Of a stretch of DNA of 64,000 nt, positions 54,201 through 62,434 are shown piece by piece; within the stretch, counting starts at the first letter, position 1; each line of letters starts with the position of its first letter. The stretch comes from Pyxicephalus adspersus (Eukaryota > Chordata > Amphibia > Anura > Pyxicephalidae), in NCBI RefSeq assembly GCF_032062135.1, contig NC_092859.1, forward strand, positions 90,952,843 to 91,016,842, in the 5' to 3' direction. Below the pieces are notes generated by a model, which saw nothing but the letters and a program-made list of their open reading frames with translations, was not told the origin of the DNA and ran no database searches. A program made the translations under genes and the position numbers.

Positions 54201-57190
54201 AGGGTCAACTTTTAAGTTAAAAAGGGGTCAAAAAGAAAAATCTTTTTCCAAAAGCCATTTAATTTAAAGTGATAAATGGTGCATGTGTATTTGACTCTTT
54301 ACCTCTAGCAATCCTTGTCAAAAAAGTCAACTGAAACCATAATGTCTGTTAATGGTAATCGCAGTTTAGTTTATAGGCAAATAGCACTCAGGATGGGAGC
54401 AAATCCCTCTCCCAAATTCTACAGTAACCCTAACTCTTTTTGTGAGAGCAATTGGCAAATAACTTGAACTCATTCACCGTCATTCTAGAGTGAGAAAGAT
54501 TCGCACCAGTTCAAGACTAAAAGACAGTTAGGGCAGAAGGTGGTAGCCATGATGGAGACAGGATCTAGCAAGGCCAGAAGAGGCCAGGATGGACAAGGAG
54601 TTGGCTAACGGAGAAGGGTACAGTCAGATGGAGAGGGTTTAATTAAGCACAAGCTGGGAGCATTTGAAGTGTGTGAAGAACACAGCAGAAGGTTTTCCCG
54701 GTTTTGTGAGGTGATTTGGACACTTTCATTAATTCTTTCTGTTGTGGCTGTGGTAGTCTCATACTCTGATCACTACCAGTTCTTCCCACAAGCAGAAAGT
54801 ATGTCTTGTGAAGAAGCTTCCATTCCTTTTGTGCCACCATTTAGGGGATTTACCTGTTTTCCTTTGTTGGTAACTGCTAAGGAAGCAAGGAGAAATCAAC
54901 CCCATACGGTCAATAGTTGGAACCCTTCTTCATGCAAAAAAAACTTTAGCATATGAATAATGTATGTATACAGGTATCTGATCCAAATGTAAAATCCATA
55001 TTCAAAACTTCTGTGTTGTTGTTTTGTAAATATATTATGGAGCTTAATGCAGACTTATTCTTTTGAACATCTGCATGTATTTGAACATACTGCTTGCTTA
55101 TTCACCAATCTCATTTTTATGTTGCCTGCCTTGACATTTCAATGAGAATTATCAAGCGATGCACCTGGTATATATAATCATGGCCAATAAATGTTTGATT
55201 GATTGAAAGGTTTTAGCACACAGACATGACATTTCACACTATATAGATTCACTGTGCTATTAAAAAAAGTTTATGTGCTTGTAAAGAACAATAAATACCA
55301 AGCTCTATGAGCAGTGGAAATTGTTTTTTACTAAGTGACCTTGCATCATGTTGATCATTTCCTTGAAAATAAAATACTGTACTCTCTGTAAATATTCACA
55401 TGATTCTTTTACATGTTTTGCCAATGGCCATACATTATATGGAGCATTTGTCAGGAAGTTTAATTTAAGGTGGTTTTCACATTCATGGAGAAGCTATAAA
55501 ATGATCTACTTACTCCTAGGGCTTTACTTGTTCATGATTCATTTGGGAAATTCAAGTAAGTAAAGGTAAATTACAGGATTTGCTCACTCAATTTTACTAA
55601 GAGGGTCAGCACAATCGAATTTCAGTCAAATGCCAGTCAGATCTTAAATGTACATGGTTCTCCTGGATACAATACAGTTTTTCACTGAATTGTTGGCCTT
55701 AATGTGACAGGAACTCNNNNNNNNNNNNNNNNNNNNNNNNNNNNNNNNNNNNNNNNNNNNNNNNNNNNNNNNNNNNNNNNNNNNNNNNNNNNNNNNNNNN
55801 NNNNNNNNNNNNNNNNNNNNNNNNNNNNNNNNNNNNNNNNNNNNNNNNNNNNNNNNNNNNNNNNNNNNNNNNNNNNNNNNNNNNNNNNNNNNNNNNNNNN
55901 NNNNNNNNNNNNNNNNNNNNNNNNNNNNNNNNNNNNNNNNNNNNNNNNNNNNNNNNNNNNNNNNNNNNNNNNNNNNNNNNNNNNNNNNNNNCATTGATAA
56001 ATACACCCTCTAATGTTACTTTAATCTGTATGAGCAGCTGATCTGTGCAGGTTCAAAGAGTAAGTTCTTTGATTATTTTGATTATTGTGATTATTTTTAA
56101 TGCTAGTGGATTTTGAAAGGTTGTAAGAAAGCCATAGAGTTCGGGGGTCAGGGGTTAGTGTGTCGTAGAGTGCAGAGGTCAGGAATAAATGATGAAAAGT
56201 TAAGGGGTCAGTAGCATGTAATGGAGAGTGCAGGAGTACAGACATCAAGACATTAGAAGTAACTAACCTAAGGTGCACAGTTCACAGGCCCCAAAGGCTT
56301 CAATTACATGCAAAGTCACATACATACACACACATATACTTACACACCTTTTATTAATGAACACTAACATATACACATCTTTTAAACCCAATCTGAGTAG
56401 CCACCCATCCCACAGCTTCAATGAGAGCACCCACAGTGCAGCCACCCAGCTTCTGCACCTACAGTCTGTACTGCCCAGCCTTCCTGGTTTCTGTGCCTTG
56501 CTTCCTGGAGCAACACTGTCCAACATTCTTCTACTGCCTAAAGCTGCGTACACACGTGCAATAATTATCGTTGTAAACAAACGACTAACGACTGATCATC
56601 CAATAATCGTTAACAAAAAAAGTGCACGAGTGATGAATAAGGATTGTCGCTAGAAACGTACGACTGTCCCGGCGGATCTGCTTGAGCGACAATCGTTCAC
56701 TGTCTATTGTGTGTACGGTCGTTCAGTGATCGTGGATGTTTCTGCAATACACTTTCTCCTTTACACGTCACTGCCTGCATCGTTCAAACTATTGTATCTA
56801 GCGTGTGTACATTATTGGTGGATTATATTTGAACAATCGTATTGTTACAACATGTACAGAATTGCGCACAATACGATCGTTCAAAATAATTGTGCATACT
56901 CGTTAGTCGTTCATTTTCTAACGATAATTATTGCAAGTCTGTACCTAGCTTAACAAATACAAACTAGCAGTCTCTGGCATCCTACCTGCTGCCTTGCAAA
57001 CATACTGTAGTAGTCTCTTTCGAAAATGTTCTTTATTCTTTATTATTATTCAATATATTCTTTATTCAAAAGCCATTGTGGAGTAAGGAGATAATTACTT
57101 CCTGAGGAAGTGACCTTGCATAATAATAAGTGATCGCTAATTAGTCCCGGAGATAGAACAGAATTATAATGACATTAAAACGTGTGTGTA

Positions 57191-57265
<75 letters not shown>

Positions 57266-60200
57266 CCTGTTTAGGTTCATAGAATACCTCTTTGTGGAAG
57301 AAGGGGACTGTGACTGATTCTATAGTAGATAGCACAATACAAGTATCCACATATATAAATTTTAAATAATTATTAATCTTTATTCACATGATTAGGAAAA
57401 AAGAGATTAGTTCTTCTTTAAAAGTTCATATGATAAAATGCTTTGGCTTACTTATTTTGGGAGAAAACCTTCCATTATTGCCAAAAGTGCTTCAGACTTT
57501 AATATCGTATATGGGGAACAGATGGTAGGCTTGAATCACACCACTTGAATCAATGCGTTTATTGAATGTACTGCTAATGAAAATGTCATACTATAGGGAT
57601 CAAAAAGTAACACTGTACAAGGCATATACTTTGTTCATCACATGCATTTTATTTTGTTGTTATATTACTCGTTTTGCCCTTTTCTTAGTTCTACAATACA
57701 GGTTATAAAGGTAAATAGGAATAAAATTATTAGATTTTATTGATTTTAGTAGCTTGCTTTAAGTGTTATAGGAATTTCAGTAAAGAAAATTTATTGGGTG
57801 TGCTTTGTAGGTTATATTGCCACATCATGTCAATAAATGTTTTTTTTTGTTTTATTATGGAAATACAGATATAAAATACATGCCCATATGCAATGCAGAT
57901 ATAAGGCCATGCCCACACTCTTCTACTGTCTGCTACGTGCTGATCTTGGCTAAAAAAAAATCATTGTAGGATTGCTATTCTCCTAGATGTTGTAAGCTGC
58001 TGACAATGCTGTCTGCAGAATATTGGGCCTGGTGTTGGTGTCAGCTGTCTTTTTTGCTTTCTCTAAGAGGAGTCGTTCAGTTTGGCTATTTTTAGGGTAA
58101 TAAACTTAGTAAAATGTTATTCTGTTTGTGTTTGAGTAAAACTTTTCCTTGTGAAACACTGCAGTCTTACAGTGAGTGATGTAAACACTATGAAATTACT
58201 TTAACAATGTACCTGAAAAATCTGTATACAATAAATTGTGAATATTCACCTACATTTTCTAATCATTGATAACGATGTAAATGTTTTCTGTCTACTTATT
58301 TCACCTACACATTGATGGATATTGTTAGGTGAATATTACTATCTCAATATTAGTTTCTCAAAACCTTAAGCAAGTTTTAGAGGAGACTGCAGATCCATGT
58401 GACAGTGTCCAAGACGTAGATATCTCTGGGAATTTTGTTTTGCTTTTGTGTGGCTTTCCGTTGACACAAACATATGTTTTTCTGTGCATTGTTCTTTACT
58501 CTTGGAAAAGGCTGTAGGCTGGCTTATTGTGACCTCCTGATGATTGCACTATTTATAGGATTTGTAATATATTGTAATCCTGTTAAACAGGTGCTTGGTT
58601 GGTTTATCTGTTGCCTACTTTTCACATAGTTCAGCACTTATGTATAATTTAAAGGATCATTTCCTTTAATTAGGAATAGGTGTTGTCACCGGATCAGTAT
58701 TTTCAGAACAATCCACCACTCTGTATCCCACAAATCATTCCTAATTTGGTGGAATCATTGGGGGCAGTGATCTCTATTATTCAGTTTGTGCTTTTGCTAT
58801 AATGTTTTTTTTATTTCTATATCAAGTAAACACATTTTGTTGTATATGCTTACTGGGAAAATTCAGGCAAATGTAAAGTTTTGTTCTATGGACCAGCTAT
58901 AAAATGGTTTTTACTGTATGTCATCAGGTAATTTAGCCATAAATACAAAATAACTTGCTTTATTCATCTGTCTCACAAATTGTGTATGAAGTAAATGTTT
59001 GCACATTTAGCAGGCTAAAGATAACAACAGAGCCAGGGAGTGTGTTGTCTTTTTAAATGACTCCATACAATGATGAGGTAGGGGGTTGCTTTAAATACTT
59101 TGGGAGCACTTCTTTTGTAGATGTGGGAATTGAGCTGGAATCATCAAACAATAAAGAAAGCCATTTGCTAATTTAAAACTCTATGCAGTCTACAAATAAA
59201 ATATCACTTACCTTGAGATAAGGGGCTCTGATATTTTAAATGAATATGTAGACCAACCTATCTGAAAAAATCATTATTAACGCTTATATTTAAATATAAT
59301 CTTCCTTCAGTTCAGACACTAAGATTTGGCCATACAGTACTTTTAAAGAAGAATTATTCTCAACCTAAACACCAACACTTACATAGGAGTTTATTACATT
59401 AATACATATTTTTTATGTTAATAGTACATTGACTGTAAAAAAAAAAAAAAAAAAAAAAAACTTTTGTAGCTTTGTAAATTTCTTTCTTTCCAATTTGCCT
59501 TTGGAGGTGTTTAGTTTTTTTTTTTTTTTGACAACCAGCCATACCAATGGGCAGAACAAAGTAATGATAAGGTTGGTAAACAAAACATAGGCTGATTGGT
59601 TTATCTCAATTGTGGTGTACACTGGTCTTTTTTTCTCCCCTAGGCTAGTACCTTATGTCCCTAGCCAGCATAAAGAATACAAAATTAAAGCTATCATACA
59701 GTGCTGGCCTTTCGAATATTGCTACCTTCTCACAATGTCTGAACCATTCAATACCTTCTGTCCGTTATCGGTAGCCACTAATCCCATCTTTGAACTTCAT
59801 TACCTTTGCAATAGATACTTCCTGAGAAATGCCACCCCTCATTACCATGGCATACTAGGTCACAGCCTAGGTTGGCCTTATGAGAGATCTGGCCCTGGCT
59901 TCACAGTAGTGGATTTACCCGTGTATTGTAACAGAAATCCAAAGTGACTTGTATCCAATACTGAACGAAAATTGATGCTACCACAGGGAAGTATTTATAT
60001 TATGCACTCTTGTAAATTGGTCATAAAAAATTAGAAGTATCATGATCCATCTATTTGAACATATGAATCTCTTACTTCATTATTATAAATGTTTTTTTTC
60101 CTAAATTACGAAATGTATCATTACTAAAGACAATTCAGGATTAATGTTATTACATAAAACTGCCATAGTATATGAGAGGATATTGTTAATATTCACATTA

Positions 60201-62434
60201 CTTCTATACCTAAGTCGGTAAAATTTCTTTCTGTTTCTACTGCATTTGTAATTAGTTTGGGAACTCATCTGTATGTTTTATAATGCAATTTTGTGTTTTG
60301 TTCCCGTTAACAATACAAAAAGTGTGCAAATCAAATTTTGATGTCTAAAATATTTTTTTTTTATAACTTATTTAACTCTACATTACCAGGGTACAGGACA
60401 TGGTGGTATTTTTTAAACTTCCATAGTATATGTCAAGGGGTTAAGATTAGGTTGTATTTTCAGCTGTAATCAATGGTCCTAAGGGTCTGTTGAAAGTAGC
60501 AGTACTAGAGTGTTTAGCTTCCCCCCCCCTTTTAAATTATTTTGGAATTGTTATTTTCAGTTGGAAACATGGAAAACTGGCTAATTTCTCTATACTCACA
60601 ATCTCTGCGTCAGTCTGGGTTATATGCTGATTCATGGAGTTTCCACATCTCTTGTAATGGGAGCCACACAATAGATTTTAGTCAGTAAGTAGGGCAGATT
60701 TGAGTGTCTTCGAGACATTACGGGGCATAGGGTTTGCTTGTGGGAATGTTTTTTTACAAAGCTCAGGAACCCCTATCTCTAAAACATCAAAGCTATGTTA
60801 AATAGGCATTATAAAAAACATACTAAAAACTTTCACAGCTATAAATAAAATATTTACTCTTGATGTTTGATATTTTCTAGTTTTCTGTACAAATCTCTAC
60901 TGTAGACAAAACCAGGGAATAAAATGCTGATTGACAAGTCAGATGTACCCTATTAAAGCACCTACTTATTAAAATGACATTTTATGCAGAGAAATATGGG
61001 TAATGTCAGACTTTATTCAAAGATGAAGGTTCTGATGGTGACATGTTGATCCCTGCTTCACTATTAAAAGGTGACTGACCTAAACAAAATGAGAATATTG
61101 GTGATCTCAAATGCATGAGGACACTGTGTATTTACTGGAGTGACCTAAAAAAAACCTAAACCAAAAGTTAATGTTGCAGTGGACAACAAATTGCTTCATT
61201 TTGAAATGCATATTGATGGTTTTATTCTTTAGAACTGCAATTGCCATTATTGATGTTGCTTAATAGTTGTAACGTTTATAATAATATATTTCAATCTTCC
61301 GCCCCACTGGCAAATGTAATACAATTAAGCAAAGTGAACTCATTTTATTTTGGAAATTATATGTATTACATTTTAATGTTTAAGTGTTCTTAAACAGTTT
61401 TAGTTAGTAATTTTACAAGCAAAATTGCTGGTTACTGACAAATAGAATACTTTCCACTTAGAAAGTGTAGGAAAATAGATACATGAATATTTTTTCCCTT
61501 TCTATTGCTTTGTTATTTAGGTTTTTTTCCAATGCCTGCCTTGTCCTCTTCATAGGTTGTAGGAATTTTAGGTAACCTGTTTGAAGCTTAATACCTTTCT
61601 TGGTTTTTAATAAATTGCTGTTTGTTTCACCCTGTCCCTTCTAAAGCTAAATTTTTAATAGGAAGGTTTGCCTCCATTGTAATCGCCTAATGCCATCTCA
61701 GTTTTGTAATAAGAAAAGCTGCATCATCTGCGTACTTGTAGGTGAGAATAAGCCTTAGAATGTATAACAATAAAAAAAAAAAATTGTATCTGTTGAGACT
61801 TCTGAGACCATCATACAAACAAGAAATAGTGAATTCTTCTGTTCTTACTGTTTTCTTTGTTTATGCAGGTATCTCGAGCTAGAAAGTAGTGGCCATCGAA
61901 ATGAAGTCAGATTGCACTATCGCTCAGGGAGTCATCGATCTCAGACAGAAGTTTTTCCTTATATTCTGGCAGATGATAAATGGCATAGATTTTCCTTGGC
62001 AATCAGTGCATCCCATCTAGTTCTCCATGTGGATTGTAACAAGTAAGGGCTAATGTACATCTTAAAAGCTATTTTTGTTTTTTTGTGATCCCTTCTATAT
62101 GCTAAGAAGGCATATATTATATGAGATCCATCAGCTGGCAACTGAATTAATGCATTTAAGAAGGCAGTTCATCAATTTCTTGGTAGCAAATGATGATCAA
62201 TTTCTCAAGGGCATAGACATTTTTTTTTCCAAGAAAATAAGTTCAGCTTAACCAATAGCGTAATTGTTTTTTGCTCGTAAAATCAGTTATTCCAATTTAA
62301 TAATGAATTAATACTTAACTTGAATTCTGTTCAATAGGATTTATGAAAGAATAATTGAAAAGCCGTACATGGATATTCCTTCTGGTACAACGTTATGGGT
62401 TGGACAAAGAAACAATGCTCATGGTTACTTCAAG
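20413..62434 (+). CDS. NELL2: NELL2, first five coding exons (partial gene, 3' end outside window)
   Basis: Joining 20413-20461, 20779-20907, 53046-53196, 61869-62042 and 62338-62434 gives 600 nt and 200 codons in one frame, with GT-AG introns and matching phases (1, 1, 2, 2, 0). The product matches the N-terminus of vertebrate NELL2: a signal peptide, the block GFGVDPSLQID, a conserved sequon (N51-S-S), then the thrombospondin-N/laminin-G-like domain with FFQKLRNKHEFTILVTLKQ, YLELESSGHRNEVRLHYRSG and GQRNNAHGYFK. NELL2 is a secreted oligomeric glycoprotein of about 816 residues in human, known as a ligand in neuronal guidance and differentiation. Its coiled coil, VWC and EGF-like modules would be encoded downstream of 64000. 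The paralog NELL1 is less likely because the residues match NELL2-specific forms. Nothing in the exons suggests a pseudogene. Confidence 0.96.
20462..20778 (+). other. NELL2: NELL2 intron 1 (317 bp)
   Basis: A short GT-AG intron in phase 1. Its last 64 bp are open and could code as an alternative signal peptide (see 20715-20778). Confidence 0.8.
20715..20778 (+). other. NELL2: Possible alternative 5' extension of NELL2 exon 2 with its own start codon
   Basis: Upstream of exon 2, a pyrimidine-rich acceptor (ttttctcactgtag) ends at 20714, and an ATG follows at 20718. From there the frame runs without a stop into GFGVDPS and encodes MHKQYMLVWCVICGCCFVGS and then VA, a good signal peptide with a small-residue cleavage region. 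Splicing from 20461 to 20715 would be out of frame with the 20413 start, so this form would need a different first exon, a downstream promoter or intron 1 retention. It is coherent but unproven. Confidence 0.45.
20779..20907 (+). CDS. NELL2: NELL2 coding exon 2
   Basis: It encodes residues 17-59, from VAGFGVDPSLQIDILEDF to LHNSSRAYLFQ, and ends at ttccaag/gtattg. I chose acceptor cag at 20776-20778 because it gives V-x-G-x-GVDPS, the same spacing as in human NELL2 (V-W-G-L-GVDPS). A second acceptor, gcag, six bases on at 20781-20784 gives an in-frame product two residues shorter. The N-S-S sequon replaces the N-G-T of human at the same place. Confidence 0.9.
21152..21200 (+). repeat. (ATCT)n microsatellite
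   Basis: About twelve uninterrupted copies of atct in NELL2 intron 2. Likely length-polymorphic. Confidence 0.97.
23134..23411. mobile_element. Harbinger-like MITE, subfamily 2, copy 1
   Basis: Markers shared with 30217-30477 are gatattggacgagaatct, gcgtgtgtacag, atcctggcggatcca, the C/T-rich block ccccctcccctctc, and a subterminal hairpin (gttggaaagga / tcctttccaac). CpG content is higher than in the surroundings. Subfamily 1 elements at 43670 and 56542 share the terminal phrase gtgtgtac and the ccggcggatc-type motif, so the two groups are probably related. The termini here are decayed and no target duplication was found. Confidence 0.65.
29330..29503. mobile_element. hAT-type MITE with target duplication
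   Basis: The inverted ends are caggggtgcctaac and gtatgggcacccctg. They are flanked by atctagag (29322-29329) and atctagaa (29504-29511), an 8-bp target duplication with one mismatch, as hAT transposases make. Inside is gatctaccggtagatcgc, a palindrome common in this hAT group. Length is 174 bp and nothing is coded. Confidence 0.88.
30049..30206. mobile_element. Foldback MITE, copy D, right arm truncated
   Basis: The left arm gggcctgatttattaaagct is intact. The centre has shrunk and the right arm stops after ctgatgaaagtgtgga, without the expected ctttaataaatcaggccc end. A subfamily 2 Harbinger-like MITE begins within about 10 bp, so the missing end was probably lost with that insertion. Confidence 0.75.
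30217..30477. mobile_element. Harbinger-like MITE, subfamily 2, copy 2
   Basis: Closely similar to 23134-23411: gatattggacgagaatctt, catcctggcggatcc, then ttccccctcccct-type tract (here ttcccctcccctctcc). A perfect 12-bp hairpin stem (gttggaaaggat / atcctttccaac) comes next, and the right end is cacgtgtgtacatagcc followed by taaa. It abuts truncated foldback MITE copy D. Confidence 0.75.
33683..34740 (+). repeat. Helitron-like 5' end with ~150-bp tandem array
   Basis: The segment starts tctatatataaaatt after an A, the usual form of a Helitron 5' end (TC terminus, A/T-rich start). It then repeats a unit with the order ttccaccatcactc, gaaaacgcatagagacattt, aaccaaacttg, acatatgactcagactcatg, ctttgtacagcgctgtg, atatgtcagagctatattt. 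About six to eight diverged, partly truncated units are visible. The phrase about an acatttcaaccaaacttg motif recalls Helitron 5' regions in other animals. No CTRR 3' terminus was identified. Confidence 0.55.
34820..34939 (+). pseudogene. Short ORF remnant after the Helitron-like array
   Basis: The frame starts MPSSKPKAIGQVQSKTKK and stops after 39 codons. A basic, Ser/Lys-rich start directly after the 5' array would suit a transposon protein N-terminus, but no Rep or helicase motif is present. It is too short to assign. Confidence 0.3.
36787..36823 (+). ncRNA. Minimal type I hammerhead ribozyme motif (retroelement-derived)
   Basis: All core parts occur in order: stem I 5' strand tccc (36787-36790), core ctgagga (36791-36797), stem II gcc-ggaaa-ggc (36799-36809), core gaaa (36810-36813), minimal stem III tgcg, cleavage triplet gtc (36817-36819), and stem I 3' strand ggga (36820-36823) complementary to the first. 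Hammerheads with a 1-2 bp stem III of gaaa-cgcg-tc form are known from Penelope-like elements and amphibian genomes. Here the usual C is a T, which weakens stem III. The neighbouring sequence shows no intact retroelement ORF. Confidence 0.65.
38597..38812. repeat. Unclassified interspersed repeat, copy 2
   Basis: Begins aaagcaggactaaagtac and ends tttagttctactttatagt, which are imperfect inverted ends. The middle contains ccaatcaagatggccaacag, shared with 11669-11880. A non-autonomous DNA element is possible. Confidence 0.4.
41504..41733. mobile_element. Foldback MITE, copy E
   Basis: The left arm is ggcctaatttactaaagctc and the right arm gacctttaataaattaggcc. The internal inverted pair catcagtaaagctgggtgac / tcacccagctttactgatg is nearly perfect. 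It is one of the best preserved copies. Confidence 0.9.
42539..42563. other. Perfect 11-bp inverted repeat, 3-base loop
   Basis: aaactatggtt-cta-aaccatagttt. It could form a cruciform or RNA hairpin in intron 2. No family assignment. Confidence 0.8.
43670..44095. mobile_element. PIF/Harbinger-like MITE, subfamily 1, copy 1
   Basis: The ends are agctgcgtacacacttccaa and ttggaagtgtgtacgtagct, with inverted similarity continuing for about 60 bp. The flanks are TTA on both sides (43667-43669 and 44096-44098), the 3-bp TWA target duplication typical of PIF/Harbinger. The interior is CpG-rich and dense in tcgttcg/cgaacga motifs, with the phrase gaccggcggatcgg near the middle. It has no coding capacity, is 426 bp long, and lies in NELL2 intron 2. 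Confidence 0.85.
44869..45065. mobile_element. Foldback MITE, copy F
   Basis: The left arm is gggtctgatttattaaagct followed by ctccaaggctgg. The right arm, ccagccttggagagctttaa then taaatcaggccc, is its complement. The internal loop is shorter than in the other copies. Confidence 0.9.
48076..48300. repeat. Possible hAT-like repeat, one end only
   Basis: The start ctggggtccccaaatgtttt resembles a hAT terminus (CAGGGGTCCCCAA form). Internal phrases such as attgttggtatcagagg are repeat-like. No right terminus or target duplication was found. Confidence 0.35.
53046..53196 (+). CDS. NELL2: NELL2 coding exon 3
   Basis: This 151-nt exon codes for residues 60-109 plus two bases, from DTSRNLKASTSTSEIFF to GVILSIHQSDHR. 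It starts the folded thrombospondin-N/laminin-G-like domain, including the conserved FFQKLRNKHEFTILVTLKQ. Acceptor tttctttcag and donor cacag/gtaatg are good. The exon is entered in phase 1 and left in phase 2. Confidence 0.96.
55717..55991. other. Assembly gap (275 N)
   Basis: A run of undetermined bases in intron 3. Confidence 0.99.
56542..56950. mobile_element. PIF/Harbinger-like MITE, subfamily 1, copy 2
   Basis: The left end agctgcgtacacacgtgcaa and right end ttgcaagtctgtacctagct are imperfect inverted repeats, continued inward by taattatcgtt / aacgataatta. They are flanked by TAA on both sides (56539-56541 and 56951-56953). The interior has tcgttca/tgaacga-type motifs and cccggcggatc, as in copy 1, but with more CpG decay. 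Length 409 bp. Confidence 0.85.
57182..57264 (+). repeat. Compound (TG)n(TA)n microsatellite
   Basis: A TG-rich run of about 25 bp followed by about 60 bp of pure TA in NELL2 intron 3. Very likely polymorphic, and a possible DNA-unwinding or cruciform site. Confidence 0.97.
61869..62042 (+). CDS. NELL2: NELL2 coding exon 4
   Basis: This 174-nt exon encodes residues 110-167 plus two bases (YLELESSGHRNEVRLHYRSG through DDKWHRFSLAISASHLVLHV), the central beta strands of the thrombospondin-N/laminin-G-like domain. It includes the W of the DDKWH motif and the cysteine of the following DCNK. Acceptor tttatgcag and donor aacaa/gtaagg. It is almost identical to the human protein over this block. Confidence 0.97.
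62043..62337 (+). other. NELL2: NELL2 intron 4 (295 bp)
   Basis: A short phase-2 intron between aacaa/gtaagg and ttcaatag/gat. No other feature. Confidence 0.93.
62338..62434 (+). CDS. NELL2: NELL2 coding exon 5
   Basis: This 97-nt exon encodes residues 168-200: IYERIIEKPYMDIPSGTTLW, then VGQRNNAHGYFK. It ends in phase 0 at donor ttcaag/gtaggt. The GQRNNAHGYFK block is a strong NELL family signature and precedes the last strands of the domain, which are coded by an exon outside the window. Confidence 0.96.

Larger units (their letters stand above)
53197..61868 (+). other. NELL2: NELL2 intron 3 (8.7 kb)
   Basis: A phase-2 intron. It holds an assembly gap (55717-55991), a Harbinger-like MITE (56542-56950) and a TG/TA microsatellite. 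Open frames at 54669-54956 and 59612-59947 (95 and 111 codons) have no recognised homology and no clear exon borders. The stretches 53197-55716, 55992-56541 and 57265-61868 hold nothing else I can support. Confidence 0.85.

Noticed and set aside
54669..54956. 95-codon open frame with a hydrophobic segment
   Set aside because: The hydrophobic stretch looks membrane-like, but there is no family match, no splice site and no conservation evidence.
57095..57125. cctgaggaagtgacc, similar to the start of the hammerhead core
   Set aside because: No gaaa segment, cleavage triplet or pairing strands follow.
59612..59947. 111-codon open frame in intron 3
   Set aside because: No homology recognised. 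It is flanked by a poly-A run and a poly-T run but has no target duplication that I could see, so a processed gene could not be supported.
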